Shown here: positions 30,275 to 45,800 of the stretch, piece after piece
How positions within the stretch are numbered: position 1 is the stretch's first letter
Layout of the letters: each line of letters opens with the position of its first letter
From: Echiichthys vipera
Lineage: Eukaryota > Chordata > Actinopteri > Perciformes > Trachinidae
Reading direction: 5' to 3'
DNA: 64,000 nucleotides
Assembly: GCA_963691815.1 (NCBI GenBank)
Contig: OY829657.1
Coordinates: 19,485,853 to 19,549,852, forward strand
Made by a program: the position numbers and the translations under genes
Notes under the pieces: generated by a model
What the model saw: the letters and a program-made list of their open reading frames with translations, nothing else
Database searches by the model: none
What the model was told of the DNA's origin: nothing

Positions 30275-31226
30275 AATGGAGTGACTCAAAGATTACATTA
30301 GCAAACTTGCCAAAGCCAACGGTCAACAGCCCGATGAGATGAGAGGCAGATATGAATCACTGCATCTAACACTTGTGGTTGTCACAACGTCTCACTCGTT
30401 GGTTGGATGTTTCCATCATGCTAATGAGGAAATTAAACCTGCTTCCAAACCCAAAACCCACGTCTGTGATCAGCAACAAGCTCCCATGTACCCACACAAC
30501 ACATATTGGAGTGCAGTGATATGTCAATGCAGATGATACTGCCTTAATAATTGCATACTAGTTGTATTTTGCATTATGCTCAACACAACATTTTTCCTGC
30601 ATGTTAACTGAGTTTTTACTTTCAGTTTGGTCAGAAATGCTGAGGGAAATGAATCATCTAAATTGCACATCACGCCGGCTGTATAATTTTCTTTTGGGGG
30701 GGGGGGGGGTAAACTTCATGGCTGTGTGTTGTGTCTGCACGTTTCCCCAGCCTTCCCTAAATCAAGAAGGCAGAAGTGAGAAACGGTTGTGAAGTACGAG
30801 CAGCACCTTCCTGTTGTGTGTGCGTGAAACCTCAGACGGCTGTCTAAGTTGCTCGCACGCAAACCCCGGCCCAGGAACCATGGCAACGGCAGGTCTCCAC
30901 ATGCAGAAGGCGGAAGTGAGCCGGCGCGCTGAGGAAGTTATTGGTTTTTTGATGGCCATCGCCGTGGTTTCATGAGAAAGACCGTGACTCTGCCCTTGTG
31001 CTGCGCAGACGGTCAGCAAGCGTGGGAATGTAGTCTTAATAATACAGACAGTGGTGACACCTATGACCAGAGACATGTGAATTATAACAGGAATCAGCAT
31101 CTAGTAAACTCATCAGATTCAAATATAGATTCATCGGTTGCAACTCAACTCGCAGCATTTTCAGGAAAAACCTTCTGCATTGTCTGAAATTTCCAGAGAA
31201 GCTTTAGTTCACCGGCAGCGTTCTGT
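30275..31226. other. spacer between the two 214-bp copies
   Basis: This is unique-looking DNA of 952 bp. It includes a G14 run (30696-30709) and a CpG-richer part at about 30830-31010. The latter contains the ACCATGGCAACGGC segment and the opposed CAGCACCTTCC and CTGTGTGTTGT sequences. No gene was recognised. Confidence 0.45.
30696..30709. repeat. G14 homopolymer
   Basis: This is a run of 14 G preceded by TTTT. Confidence 0.9.
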
Positions 31227-31440
31227 GACGTGAGGAGAGCCAGCCACCAGCTCTGCCGTCACCGTGTCCGTCTGCTGTCACAGAAACAGTGGCGTAGGGC
31301 TCACCTGGTCTTAGCCAACCACAGCAGCATCACCCTGTCTTTAAATCTGCCATTCTCTCTATGTAGTTTTGTATATGTGTTGAGGTTATGAAGTGCGTGG
31401 GCTGTTTACAAGTAATCAACCACGCATTCAGTAGAAGTAT
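31227..31440. repeat. 214-bp duplicated segment, copy B
   Basis: This is the partner of 30061-30274 at a constant offset of 1,166 bp. In this copy the RUNX-type motif is the full AACCACAG, where copy A has CACCACAG. The E-box and TGTTTACA are unchanged. Confidence 0.95.
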
Positions 31441-31914
31441 TCAATGGATGAATTCACCAGAATTCTCTTTAGACATAAAGAGGCTCACACAAGCACTAAG
31501 ATTTAGAGTGGTTTGAGTCAAATACAGTGATCTGACGTGTCCTGACCTCCTGTTATCAGATCCTGAGTGAGGTTTTAATGGTCAGCTTTCATTATCAAAT
31601 ATTGGGTAAAATCAGCTCAAATTAACTGCAAACTCACTCCTGTGAGTCCTCGTGGTCGTCTGGCTTGTGCCTCATGTCTCCGGAAAAAGAATATCTCACC
31701 GCACAGATGAAATTTCATCTTGAACTCTGCATTTCTCTTTGTTTTAAGACACGTTGCTTTCTGTTTCAGTTTACATCCATTTCTGCAGGCTATGATTGAA
31801 GTGGGTAATAAATCCAATATATGTCCTTCACTGATAACACAGACCATGATATACTATATAAAGTCCTGCATGGACTTTTTTTTCACTCTGCAGAATTGTG
31901 ATAGAAAAGTCATA
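31441..31914. other. 5' flank, nothing recognised
   Basis: This is unique-looking AT-rich DNA. Confidence 0.4.
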
Positions 31915-32290
31915 TTCTGCCCCATTTTTCACACATACACTACAAACTTGAAATTATAGACATTACACCACAGAGCTGTGTATGATAACGCAAATCAGTT
32001 GAATAAGTCATCAAACAGACGTTACCCTTCCTGCCCCCGAGTACAAAGTCTATGTAATCTCCGATTGAACCCATGTTCGATCAGAGGTTTAAGAAGGGTG
32101 ATTTTACTCTATTTCTACGCTCGGCCCAGCTGCCACCCCTTGCCTTGACTATTTCCAGTAAGTGGGAACGCATCTGACACGGACAATCTCCTGTTGTGTG
32201 CTCCCTGTGTGGAAAGGAAACTCCAGAGGGTGTCCACACCTGATTCTCCTGACATTGTCTGGAGTTCATATGTGAAAACTCCTTAAGAGT
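31915..32290. repeat. dispersed repeat, related to 54155-54690
   Basis: It shares phrases with 54155-54690 in the same order: CACATACACTACAAAC, a TAGACATTA block, TCATCAAACAGA, AAGAAGGGTGATTT and CATTGTCTGGAGTTCATATG. I recognise these as part of a common fish repeat but cannot name its class. No coding content is seen. Confidence 0.6.
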
Positions 32291-36453
<4,163 letters not shown>

Positions 36454-36454
<1 letters not shown>

Positions 36455-36524
36455 AAGCAGGAAAGCTTGTGTGAACGTGTGTCTGTCCATTTACGTTGGG
36501 TATGGCTGAATCTAGGGCAGCAAG
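36454..36524. repeat. GT-anchored dispersed repeat, copy 1
   Basis: Directly after the GT array comes TAAGCAGGAAAGCTTGTGTG, then AACGTGTGTC and a TAGGGCAGCAAG end. The same order occurs at 39635-39700, also directly after a GT array, in the same orientation. Confidence 0.75.
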
Positions 36525-38163
36525 TGACCATGCCACCTAGTGGTTCTCCAGCCACAGGTCTTTTTAGCATGGGGTATGCTTACTGTACACTAACTTGACT
36601 ATCAAACCTCACAACAAAGTCACAATGACTTGCAATGAAGGTAAAGACCTCTGACAGGCTGTGGAGCTGATAGTGGGGGGTTCAAGGCTCGACTGAAGTT
36701 TACAGCCGGAGTGATCAGAGCTGTGACGACCCCTCTGTTCCCTCTTGATCCTCAAACCAAAACCTCTCGACATATGAGAATGCTGTAAGGGCCCACAGAC
36801 CGTAACCACCCTTGTAAAACACACTTTTTCTGACCCCTGTGTCATTAGGAATGGTGTTAGGGAAAGGCTTCTACTCGAGCCAGTTATGTGAGTCTTCAGG
36901 CCTGCAGCCTCTTAAGCAGCTCTCAGCTGCTTTACCTAATTGCCAGCAGTAGTGAAGCAGGTTAACCCCACTGTCTGGGCCTCACAACCTGAACCAGAGA
37001 CCTGACCTTCATTAGTCAGGCTGTAGCGGGCCCTCAGGTCCTAATTCTGCTGCTGTCACCGAAGGGAACCTGTCATGGTTTTTAATGACCAAGCCTGAGC
37101 CCCAAATATCTCTCTCCTCACTCAGCATGTTTCCCACTGCAGGAGCAGCTGAACATATCCAGTGTTTGGCTGCTGGATATGTGTCAGGGTCATATAAAAA
37201 AACATGTTACATATCTTCGGAAAATCCTCAAGTGTACACACCAGGGTTTAATATAAGGCAGCTTTCATGATGCTGCTCACTGTATCATAAATGCTCTATT
37301 GTCTCCCTGCAGTGTTGCACTCACTGTTCAGTATCCGCAGCAGCAGGGAAGTGTGTGTTCTTCTGTGTATAACTATAAGCCCTGATTGAACATGTCACTG
37401 ATGGCTGACGGGGGGGTCCCTGGGCACTAAATGACCCATCGCCTGCCTGGACAAGCTTCATCTGTCTGTCTCGCGCTCTCTCTCTCTCTTGCTCTCCCGC
37501 CTTTCCTTCAGCCCCTTAAGAGGCCTGCTGCAGTTTTCTCTGTAGACCCAGGGGTCAGATGGAAAACATACACTCATAAACAGCATCTATTATTCATGTC
37601 TTACAGCCCAGTGATCCACTCACAGCACGCACTGGCTATAACAGCTGTCCAGTCAGTGACAGACAGATTGGTCGGCAACTGCAACATGTTTTCAAGCAGT
37701 TAATATACGGCTGCTTTAACCAACTGCAGTTATCACTGTAACTTGGTGGGATAAACACATCTGTGTTGCATCTGGGTTCAAAATAAGGAGGTCTTACACC
37801 CTTTTGACAGCAAGGACATTTTCATAAAGATGATGATGATCAGTTTGTATTGTTGCCTTTTTCTAATCAACTGGCTCAAAACATTGGGCACAAAAATGAG
37901 TCATTTGAGTATTATGAAGTCCTCTGTTGATGTCTAACAGGGGCAATTAGGACTTTTCCAGCGAAGTGATTGTGTCATTTGACAATGTTAGCATTTTGTG
38001 TGTAAGTGTGGGCCTAGCTTGGCCCAGAGTTGACAGTGTGTTAGTGTACTAATCCATTAGTGTCCCCAAAGGCCTTGTGATTACACACACTGCTAATACA
38101 CACATTGGCGCTTTTCTTCAGAGACTTTTTGCTGATGGTATCAGTGGCAGCTTGGGTGGTTTT

Positions 38164-38164
<1 letters not shown>
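36525..38164. other. 5' flank, nothing recognised
   Basis: This is unique-looking DNA with a short (CT)n near 37471. No gene was recognised. Confidence 0.4.
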
Positions 38165-38255
<91 letters not shown>

Positions 38256-38269
38256 TGTGTGTGTGTGTG
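38165..38269. repeat. (GT)n microsatellite, 105 bp
   Basis: This is a GT array with one CTG interruption. Confidence 0.97.
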
Positions 38270-39609
38270 ACCATTAGAGGTGGGTGGGTGGGGCAGATGG
38301 ATATTTGTGCCTGTATGTGCATTTGGGTCTGGCAGCACGTAATACTTTCGTTTAGGTGGGAGGAGAGAGTGAAACTTGTCTCTTCTTTTGACACACCACC
38401 CCCAAAAGCTCCCTCAACAGCCCCCCTCTATCCCCCTTTTTCCTCCGGACCTAACCCAACCTATACAGCAAGCACAGCGGTAAGTGACTCCCGCTAACGA
38501 CCTCTAATGATTTTAATCGTCTGCAATCAGGTTCAAGAGTCATGAATCCCTGGTCAAGAGACACGGAGACAAGAGACAGACAGAGAGAGGGAGAGAGGAA
38601 GGGAGTGTGTTTTCTTTGACGGGGCAGCAGAGTAACAGAAGGGTGGTCATATGGAGTGTAGGAGTGTGGCACAATTACCTCCAGATCTCCACACAGGAAC
38701 ATGACTCCCAACTCCAAAGCAGGGAGACGGGGGGAACAGGAGAGCGCCGTTCTGGCTCAAGCAGGCTTGATTTGTTGGCTGCCGGCTGTGATATCTGTAA
38801 CAGGAGAACGTTGAGTCTTCGTCATGTAATTTGACAGTCGGTTTCCAACTCATCACTGTAACCCTGCGTAGCGACCTGCCTACGGTGGATGATTTCAGTG
38901 CTGTATCTTGATGAATTTAACTTTTGGACGTGGTTCATTGACAAACGGAGAGACAGAGAGTAACAGGAAGAGACAGTTAGTTAGGAGCTGTGTAAAACGG
39001 AGAGACTTATTCAGAGGTTGATGTGACGGAAACAAGAAGGCATCTTTGCTTCCCTTCAGTTTGTGCGAACCATCAGCAACACTTTAACCCCCCAAAAAGC
39101 ATGCAAATATATAAACACAAATTCATATGCAGACTAAATATAAACGTCCATGCCTGCTTTTTTTTTTTACTTTTCACTTCTCCAAAACCCTCAAAAATAC
39201 AGTACATCCACATCCTCCCTTATGATAAAAATATAACTTGCAACATTGACTGATTCTCAGTGGAGCTCTACATTGGGAACACAGCGAGGTTGTTTGCGGC
39301 TGACGAGGCAGCCAAAGAGGAGGGGAGGTGGGGTGGCGTAGCGGTAAGGGGAGGGGAGGGGGGGACGATTTGAGCAGGGCCCTGCCAGAGCCGCATGAAG
39401 CAGGACCACCCAGGGTGGCGTCAGGAGCTTGGCAGGGGTTCAGGGAGGTTGGTCGACGGGTCGGCTGGCAGCCCGTGCCCAGGGCTGAGGCAGCAGGCGG
39501 CAGAAGGCACTCTGAGGCCCTGCCAGAGTGGACAGAGATATTCAGCTCAGCCCACAAAGGCCACTTCAGCCTCCCACAGCATAACACAGCAGAGCCACAG
39601 TGATAGGGA
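38270..39609. other. 5' flank with a GC-rich block at 39290-39540
   Basis: The block at 39290-39540 is clearly richer in G+C and CpG than its flanks and contains CCCTGCCAGAG twice. Open frames on both strands across it (up to 165 codons on the minus strand, 39174-39671) match no family and reflect GC content. It could be a regulatory CpG-rich element. Confidence 0.4.
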
Positions 39610-39634
39610 GTGTGTATGTGTGTGTGTGTGTGTG
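39610..39634. repeat. short (GT)n microsatellite
   Basis: This is a GT run with one TATG interruption. It is the 5' anchor of the repeat copy that follows. Confidence 0.9.
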
Positions 39635-39700
39635 TAAGCAGGAAGGATTGTGTGAACGTGTGTCCATCCATGTAGGTCGGGTAGAGTGTAGGGCAAGCAG
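39635..39700. repeat. GT-anchored dispersed repeat, copy 2
   Basis: TAAGCAGGAAGGATTGTGTG, then AACGTGTGTC and TAGGGCAAGCAG align with copy 1 at 36454-36524, with substitutions and one short gap. Confidence 0.75.
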
Positions 39701-42700
39701 AGGGAGGTATTTTTAGGGTCTAGATTCCTCAGATATGAGACCTCCCATATGGAAATTAAGAGGTTAAACCAGAAAATGTTTATTCATAAGAAGCCCATAC
39801 ATCAGCAGTCTAGTACCTATCTTAAGATGTTCTTGCTCTGATAAACAGTACAGTACATTGGTTTACCATATAGGAAAGCACTGTCCCTCCTCTCTGTGCA
39901 CAACCACTAGTGTAAACAGAAAGAGTAAATGTTAACCATTTCCTCTCCGCTCGGCCTCCCAGAGGTCGATTATGCTGCAAAACAAAGACTTTCCCCTTGT
40001 GTTTATCTCTTCCAATGAGCACAGTCATTTCATCGCAGCACTTACAGCTTATAAACTCCTTGAGAAATCACATTAGTATTTAGCTTCTCTCAGCAGTTTA
40101 CTGCCTTGCTGCCAAAGTATCGTTTATCACCCTGTAATTCACTTTACTAGGTAAATTCACTTTGGCAGGTCTGTTGGGCCTGTCTGCTGCAGAGGATGTC
40201 GGAGGAGATGGGATGCTGTTTGAATTTTAAACACCTTTAGCAATTCCACCCATTAGCTTTACTCCAACAGGGGACTGGAGATGATCCTAGCTGACACCGG
40301 GTGAGAAGCGGGGTACATCATGGACAGTCAGTCACACGTAGAGACAGACTACGCTCACACCTACAGGCGCTTTAGAGCCGAACCTAACCTGCACGTTTTT
40401 ATCTGTGGAAGAAAACCCACGAAGGCTCCAGCTGACGGCAGGTTCAAAGTAATATTATAACACAATATACAGTTAAACCTTTTGTATAATCAAATGTAAA
40501 GATAATAGTGAACAGGAATTAATGAAAACTACATAAAGTGACAGTGAACAATGCTGCTGTTGTCGAGTCCCAGGGAAATCCGTTCTGTATATTTTCATCC
40601 CCTTTTTCTCTTCCTGTCTCTTTCCCATGAGGAACGGCCAGCGTGCATCACTTTCAGGCCTGATTCCATTTGAGGCTCATAAAACTTTCTCTAACACAGA
40701 ATAATATTTGCTGTCAAGCTTTTATTGAATTATGCCAGGGGAGGAAACAAAACAACAAAGGATGTGAGGGCTCCAGAAGGACCAGTCTTTGTTTACAAGC
40801 TTCACTTCTAGCAGTGTTGCACTCAAGTGTTTCAAACATTTTCTGCTTGCTGCTCCTCGAAAAAAAACAGCTTTTCTCCTGATATATTCTATCAAAATAA
40901 CCAGTGTCCTTCCTCCATATTGTTGTCTTTTTAACTCTGCTGTTTGTTTTTGTTTTTTTCAAGGTTTTATCTTCTGTGTTTTTCATGATTTTGACACGGA
41001 TCTGCAGAGCAACATTTTGGTCCACTGGGACTTATTAAAGCCATTGGAATCTCAGTAATTGTGAGACAAACCATAATGTCAGGGCCATGACAGTCACACA
41101 CACTCGTGAAGTAACTTCATTTCGACATTTTAGTCAAATTTAATTATTGACTTGTGGAAAAATAGAATATTAATTTGTTCTGAGACAAGTGGCAAGTTCT
41201 TTTCTTCCAACTAACTGCACCAAAGTTAGCTTCCAGCTCATTTGTATATGTAGTGCATGTGCACAAAGTGAGAACAAGACAAAAACAATTTGGAACAGGA
41301 TGTCTCTTTGAGGCTTTAGTCTCCGTCTTTGTCCGGGACTAAGAACACACTGTTTGAAAGATGGAGATCGCAAATATAGTCAGAAATGATTTCCTGATAG
41401 TTTTCTGAAAAGCTATAGTTAATTTAGTAGCAGTTTGTTCATGCTTCAGCTCATTTATATATTGTATTAGTTTTCTTTCTGTCATTTGTAACATTGCACA
41501 ATTTTAATTCAAAAAGTTAAAATAAATAATAAAAGTTAAAAGATAGGTATGACCTTTTTTTCTATGGTTTATTAATAAAACGAGAATAATCAAGAATATC
41601 GAAGGAATTTTTACACAATTTATGTTCCATATTTTGAACTATGTGTCAGTTGAACCTAAAGGCATTAATTTTGAAAATGCAATCACCCTCCCTGAGCATG
41701 CATTTATTGAATTAATAACAAAATTGTCAAAGTTTAACATCAGATCACAATCAGTTTATCCTGAGACACACAGCATGAACACAGTTAAAAAGCCATGAAT
41801 CCTGCTCCTCTTTTGGTATTGATAAACCTGTCCATGTATTTGTGGCTTTAAAAGAACAAAGTGGCAGGGAGCAGCAGCCTCCTTCCTCCTGAGCTGGCAC
41901 ACTGCACTTCCTGCTCCCGCATCTTGTTTGAGTTGAGTGGAGCTCATGCAGGGCAGGGCAGGTGTTTGACTGATCTCCGTAGCCTATTTCCCCGGGCCGT
42001 TTATCATTGTCACAGCCACAGCCCGAATCAAGCTCTCCCCCTCTTCAGCCTCCCGCGGCCAGCTTTCTTAAAGATTAACAGATCTGCCTTGGCTCTCAGA
42101 TGCACTCAAACATGACTGTCCGTGTAACACCCCACTGCTCCCTCTTTTCGCGCTCTGCCCATCTTTCACTTGGTTGAATCTGTGCACCTCATCACCTGTG
42201 TTTCTTTTCAGTTGCCTCATGCTGATCCCCGTCCTCTCACCCTCAGCTTACTGGTCCTGTCCCTGTCCGTCAGCACAGATAAATCGGCCCAATCTTTCCC
42301 CTTTGCACCCCCTCCACGATACATTTGCAATTAATTTATTTTGCCTTGGTTTCCTTTCCCTGTGCCTCTCTTTCCCCTTGATCCATAGCACAGCGGTCTG
42401 GAAATGATTTTGACGCTTTAGTTGTAGCGTGCAGCTGCCTATTGGGGACATTTTGCACTCCCTGACTTTTTATTACAAGGGAAATGCCATAATAGGTTGC
42501 GAGGGAGAGATGGTTTAATAGAGAATAGCAGAAAGAATTTTTTGTTTTATAACTGTTAAGCTTTTAAGTATCGCAGTGGTAAACACGGCAGCTATGAGAG
42601 GAAGTACTGCTGTGTTTATTTGTCTTAATGGATGATATAATCGGGTAGTGGGTAAAAACAACCTCTAAGCATATTGCAGAAATGTACTTCTTTGCTTCCT

Positions 42701-43655
42701 TTATGATGCATGAGTGTTCAGTTAAGGTGGCTGTGAAGTGTGAAGGCGTGAGCTCTTAGGTTTGGTGTGTTACAGGCCCTCCACCCTGACACCTCTCCCC
42801 ACCCTGCTCATCTCCCCACCGACCCTCACGTCTACGGTCAGCGTTCACCTGAGCAGGCAAATCACTTCTGGCACTTTTGAAGAAAAAAAAAACATCATTG
42901 GCAACAAAAGGTCAGCGATAAGATAGCACATCATTACTTCCATCTTAAAGTGTAATAATTCTGGTGCAAAATCATTTGTACTAGGGGTAAAAAAAAGCTG
43001 TTTTAATGCCTTTACTGTGCTGCCCAGAACTGATCAATGTTAGCCACGTCCGGCTGTTAGTGACTCACGAAAAAAAGTGAGTCTCATTGGCTTATTTGAT
43101 GTACGTAAGTGCCGAAAAAGACCATGGGATGATTTTGCGCCGGAATTACACTTTAATTATGAATAATTATGTATGTATTGGATTAGATTAGTAAGATCCA
43201 CACCAGTTCTGTGTCAAACATCTTGAAGGATATTCACTTTGTATTTTATCAATATAACTTGTACATAAATCAAGAATATACAAGCCTCAATGTCAACCAA
43301 AAACATATTTTATTGCACGTCATTAGAAGAATTACATGAATCTGACTTTAAAACAATCCACAAAAGTATATAGGTATATTTGACTGGAGGAGGAAAGCAA
43401 TTTTGACACCGTTATAGGCAGTACAATTTCATTATTAAGTGTAATAAATAACATTTATACAGGCTGTATCCAGCCAGAATCTGGGTCCTGGGACACTTAA
43501 AGGAACAGAGTCATTGTTAATGTTAGCAGCTGTGCACCTCCAAGTCAAAATGTGTAAAGCGTCTTCTTACCTGTCAGGAGCCAAGTTGGAGGCAGTTTGG
43601 TGTTTTTACTTTTGTTTTAACCAAGACCACATTTTTAACATGACCTTTAATTTTC
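39701..43655. other. 5' flank, no gene seen
   Basis: This is mostly AT-rich unique-looking DNA. A small hairpin lies at 43062-43083 (GACTCAC, 8-nt loop, GTGAGTC). No exon-like segment was recognised. Confidence 0.4.
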
Positions 43656-43940
43656 TTAAAGGGTCCTCACCAATTTCACACATGAAATTCATCACATACA
43701 TTTAGCCTGTTAAACAGTTGTATAATGTGGCTCTGGAGGGAGATTTCCCAACTTTGAAAAATGACCTTGATGATGTTGTTAAGGTTGTATTGGCTCGGAC
43801 CTGAGGCTTAAAAACAACATACACTGATACTCAAAGTCAGGATATCTCAATTCAATCTGTGATTTGGACCTTTCTTTTTTTATCTGTCTCTTTTGAGTCC
43901 CCTAAAAAAGTGCAAAACTAAAACTGGAGTACCCCTTTAA
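43656..43940. mobile_element. possible TTAA-bounded repeat, 285 bp
   Basis: The left end is TTAAAGGGTCCTCAC. The right end, read on the other strand, is TTAAAGGGGTACTCCAG, which is a frequent repeat end in fish as I remember it. Only TTAAAGGG matches exactly, so the pairing of these two ends is weak. The true left end could instead be the TTAAAGGAACAG near 43497. Confidence 0.3.
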
Positions 43941-44585
43941 CCCAAACCGTAAAAGCACTGTCAGCAGCTGATGTTCCTGTGATAAGGGAATCAGGTATTT
44001 TGTAATTTAATGTGGAAGATCTGTTGCACACTTAAGAATTCCTGTAGCCAAGCCCGCCTCACCTCAAATACACCTGTCATTGCTCAGCCTCGGCATAGTA
44101 ACGCTGTGGGTTGTGTTTGCCCTGCAGATGTTTAATCTGCACTCAGCAGCGGCGCCTTAGCTGTTTGCTGGTAATCTGTCAAGCCAAGTGAAAGCCATAA
44201 TTAACCTTCAGAGAGACTCCACAGACACACACACACTGACAACAGGCTTCACACTCAAACTGGCATACATCCCACTGTTCCAAGAAAGATTACAGTATGA
44301 TGAATAAAAAACTATTAAAATGTGGCGGTGGAATACTGTGGGGAAAACTCCCTGCAGATAGTGAGAACTCTTCCTGCTTTACAGCCAATTATGTGGCCAC
44401 TGGTCAAACAGTTGTTTATATCGCCACCACTTTGGTCAATTTGTTACCCTCCCTCCATATTTCAAGTGTGTGCGCCATCCCACAGTCCCACAGCATAGTG
44501 GTCGTCTGGCGGTTTTAGGGGGGGAATCACCACCCCAAGTACAAAGTTGGCTAATTGCCCCCCACAGCCACACCACACACCCATA
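43941..44585. other. 5' flank, nothing recognised
   Basis: This is unique-looking DNA without an exon or a clear repeat. Confidence 0.4.
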
Positions 44586-44606
44586 GACACACACACGCAC
44601 ACACGC

Positions 44607-44659
<53 letters not shown>
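44586..44659. repeat. (AC)n microsatellite, 74 bp
   Basis: This is an AC array with several GCAC interruptions in its first third. Confidence 0.97.
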
Positions 44660-44663
<4 letters not shown>

Positions 44664-45244
44664 CAGAAACTCACTCCATCGCTCTCTGTTGTTCTGCTGC
44701 TAGGAGGGAGGAGGGGAGGATTAATCCTAATTGCGGTGTGTTGGAGCCTGGAGAGAGGCCAGGATTACTGGGGGCTTCTCCTTGATCCACAGAGATGCTG
44801 ATGGTAATGCTCCCTGCCCATCCCCTGGCAGCTGCCTTTCGCCGTACACGCAAATGCATCGGACACACGCACACATGCAGCGGAGTGCAGTTTCACAAAC
44901 ACAGCAGCCCATAAGTATAGGTTCTGAGTCCTGAATCACCGGGGGTTGGTGATTCACTTCTCCCAGTGCAACCTTAGCCTCTTTCTAAGTGTGTGAGGCC
45001 GTGGCCTTGCGTCAGGGCTGCTGCGCTGCTGTTTATGTCTACTGTCGTGTACGCAGGCTGCACCCCCAGCTGACGCACTACCACCTCAGTGGGGTTAACC
45101 CAGTCTACGATGGGAGATGCATTTAGCCCGCACTTACTGCCAGCCTATTCATTGAGACTTACTGTACTGGACTGTTTTACTAACTTTGATTAACTCACAA
45201 AAGATACATTTTGTGCCCCGGTGGCTAATTGGGAGTGAGTGGAT
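44660..45244. other. 5' flank, nothing recognised
   Basis: This is unique-looking DNA. Short frames match no family. Confidence 0.4.
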
Positions 45245-45345
45245 TTTTTGGGAAAATATGCTTATTCCCTTTGCCTAGAGACAAACGAGAAGTGTGATAT
45301 CACCCACGTCTGCTAAATATGAAGCTACAACCAGGCGACTGATAG
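45245..45345 (+). repeat. fish AGCTAAGCTAAC-family repeat, forward part
   Basis: TTTTGGGAAAATATGCTTATT, then CTAAATATGAAGCTACAACC and GATAGCTTAG follow the left part of a well-known percomorph repeat in forward orientation. The next copy (45587-45800) is in reverse orientation. Confidence 0.6.
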
Positions 45346-45800
45346 CTTAGTCAAATACAGAAACACAGCTCTCCTCAGTCTTTTTACATTTTAGTTTGTT
45401 TTTGTTATAATAATTATAATAAAAATAACTTTGATCATATAGGACAGAAAGGAAATGGGGTGAGAAAGAGGGGGAGACATGCAGCAAAGGGCCATAGGTC
45501 GGAGTCGAACCTGCAGCCGCTGCCTCGAGGACCTTCAGCCTCTTTACATGGGGCAACTGCTCTAACCAAGCCCCACATTTTAGTTTTTTATACAAATTAA
45601 ACAAACAAGAAATAGCGTGTTCATTAGCGAGCTTCAGGGGTGCTGAAAGGTAGATTCTGTTACCGGTTACCCTTAGAAATGCTTAGAAATTTCTCCCAGT
45701 TTCGTGGCTTTACGCTAAACTAATCTAAGCTAAGCTAACCGGCTGCTGTCAATCTTAACATCTAACTCTTGGCAAGAAAGTGAGTAACAGTATATTTTTA
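45346..45800 (-). repeat. fish AGCTAAGCTAAC-family repeat, reverse, split by a SINE
   Basis: After the SINE the sequence AAATTAAACAAACAAGAAATA, then CTAAGCTAAGCTAAC and ATCTAACTCTTGGCAAGAAAG follows the same family in reverse. It lines up with 54780-55095. The SINE at 45386-45586 interrupts it, so the SINE is the younger insertion. Confidence 0.65.
45386..45586 (-). mobile_element. tRNA-derived SINE with target-site duplication
   Basis: On the minus strand a tRNA-like head is visible: an A-box-like TGGTTAGAGCAGTTG, then a B-box GGTTCGACTCC, followed by a non-tRNA body and an AT-rich tail. The 12-bp sequence ACATTTTAGTTT flanks it exactly (45386-45397 and 45575-45586), as expected for LINE-mediated insertion. 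The body between the duplications is 177 bp. Confidence 0.88.

Noticed and set aside
39174..39671. 165-codon minus-strand frame
   Set aside because: It lies over a GC-rich block and a GT array. The composition (Pro, Ser, Cys-rich) fits non-coding GC-rich DNA and no family is recognised.
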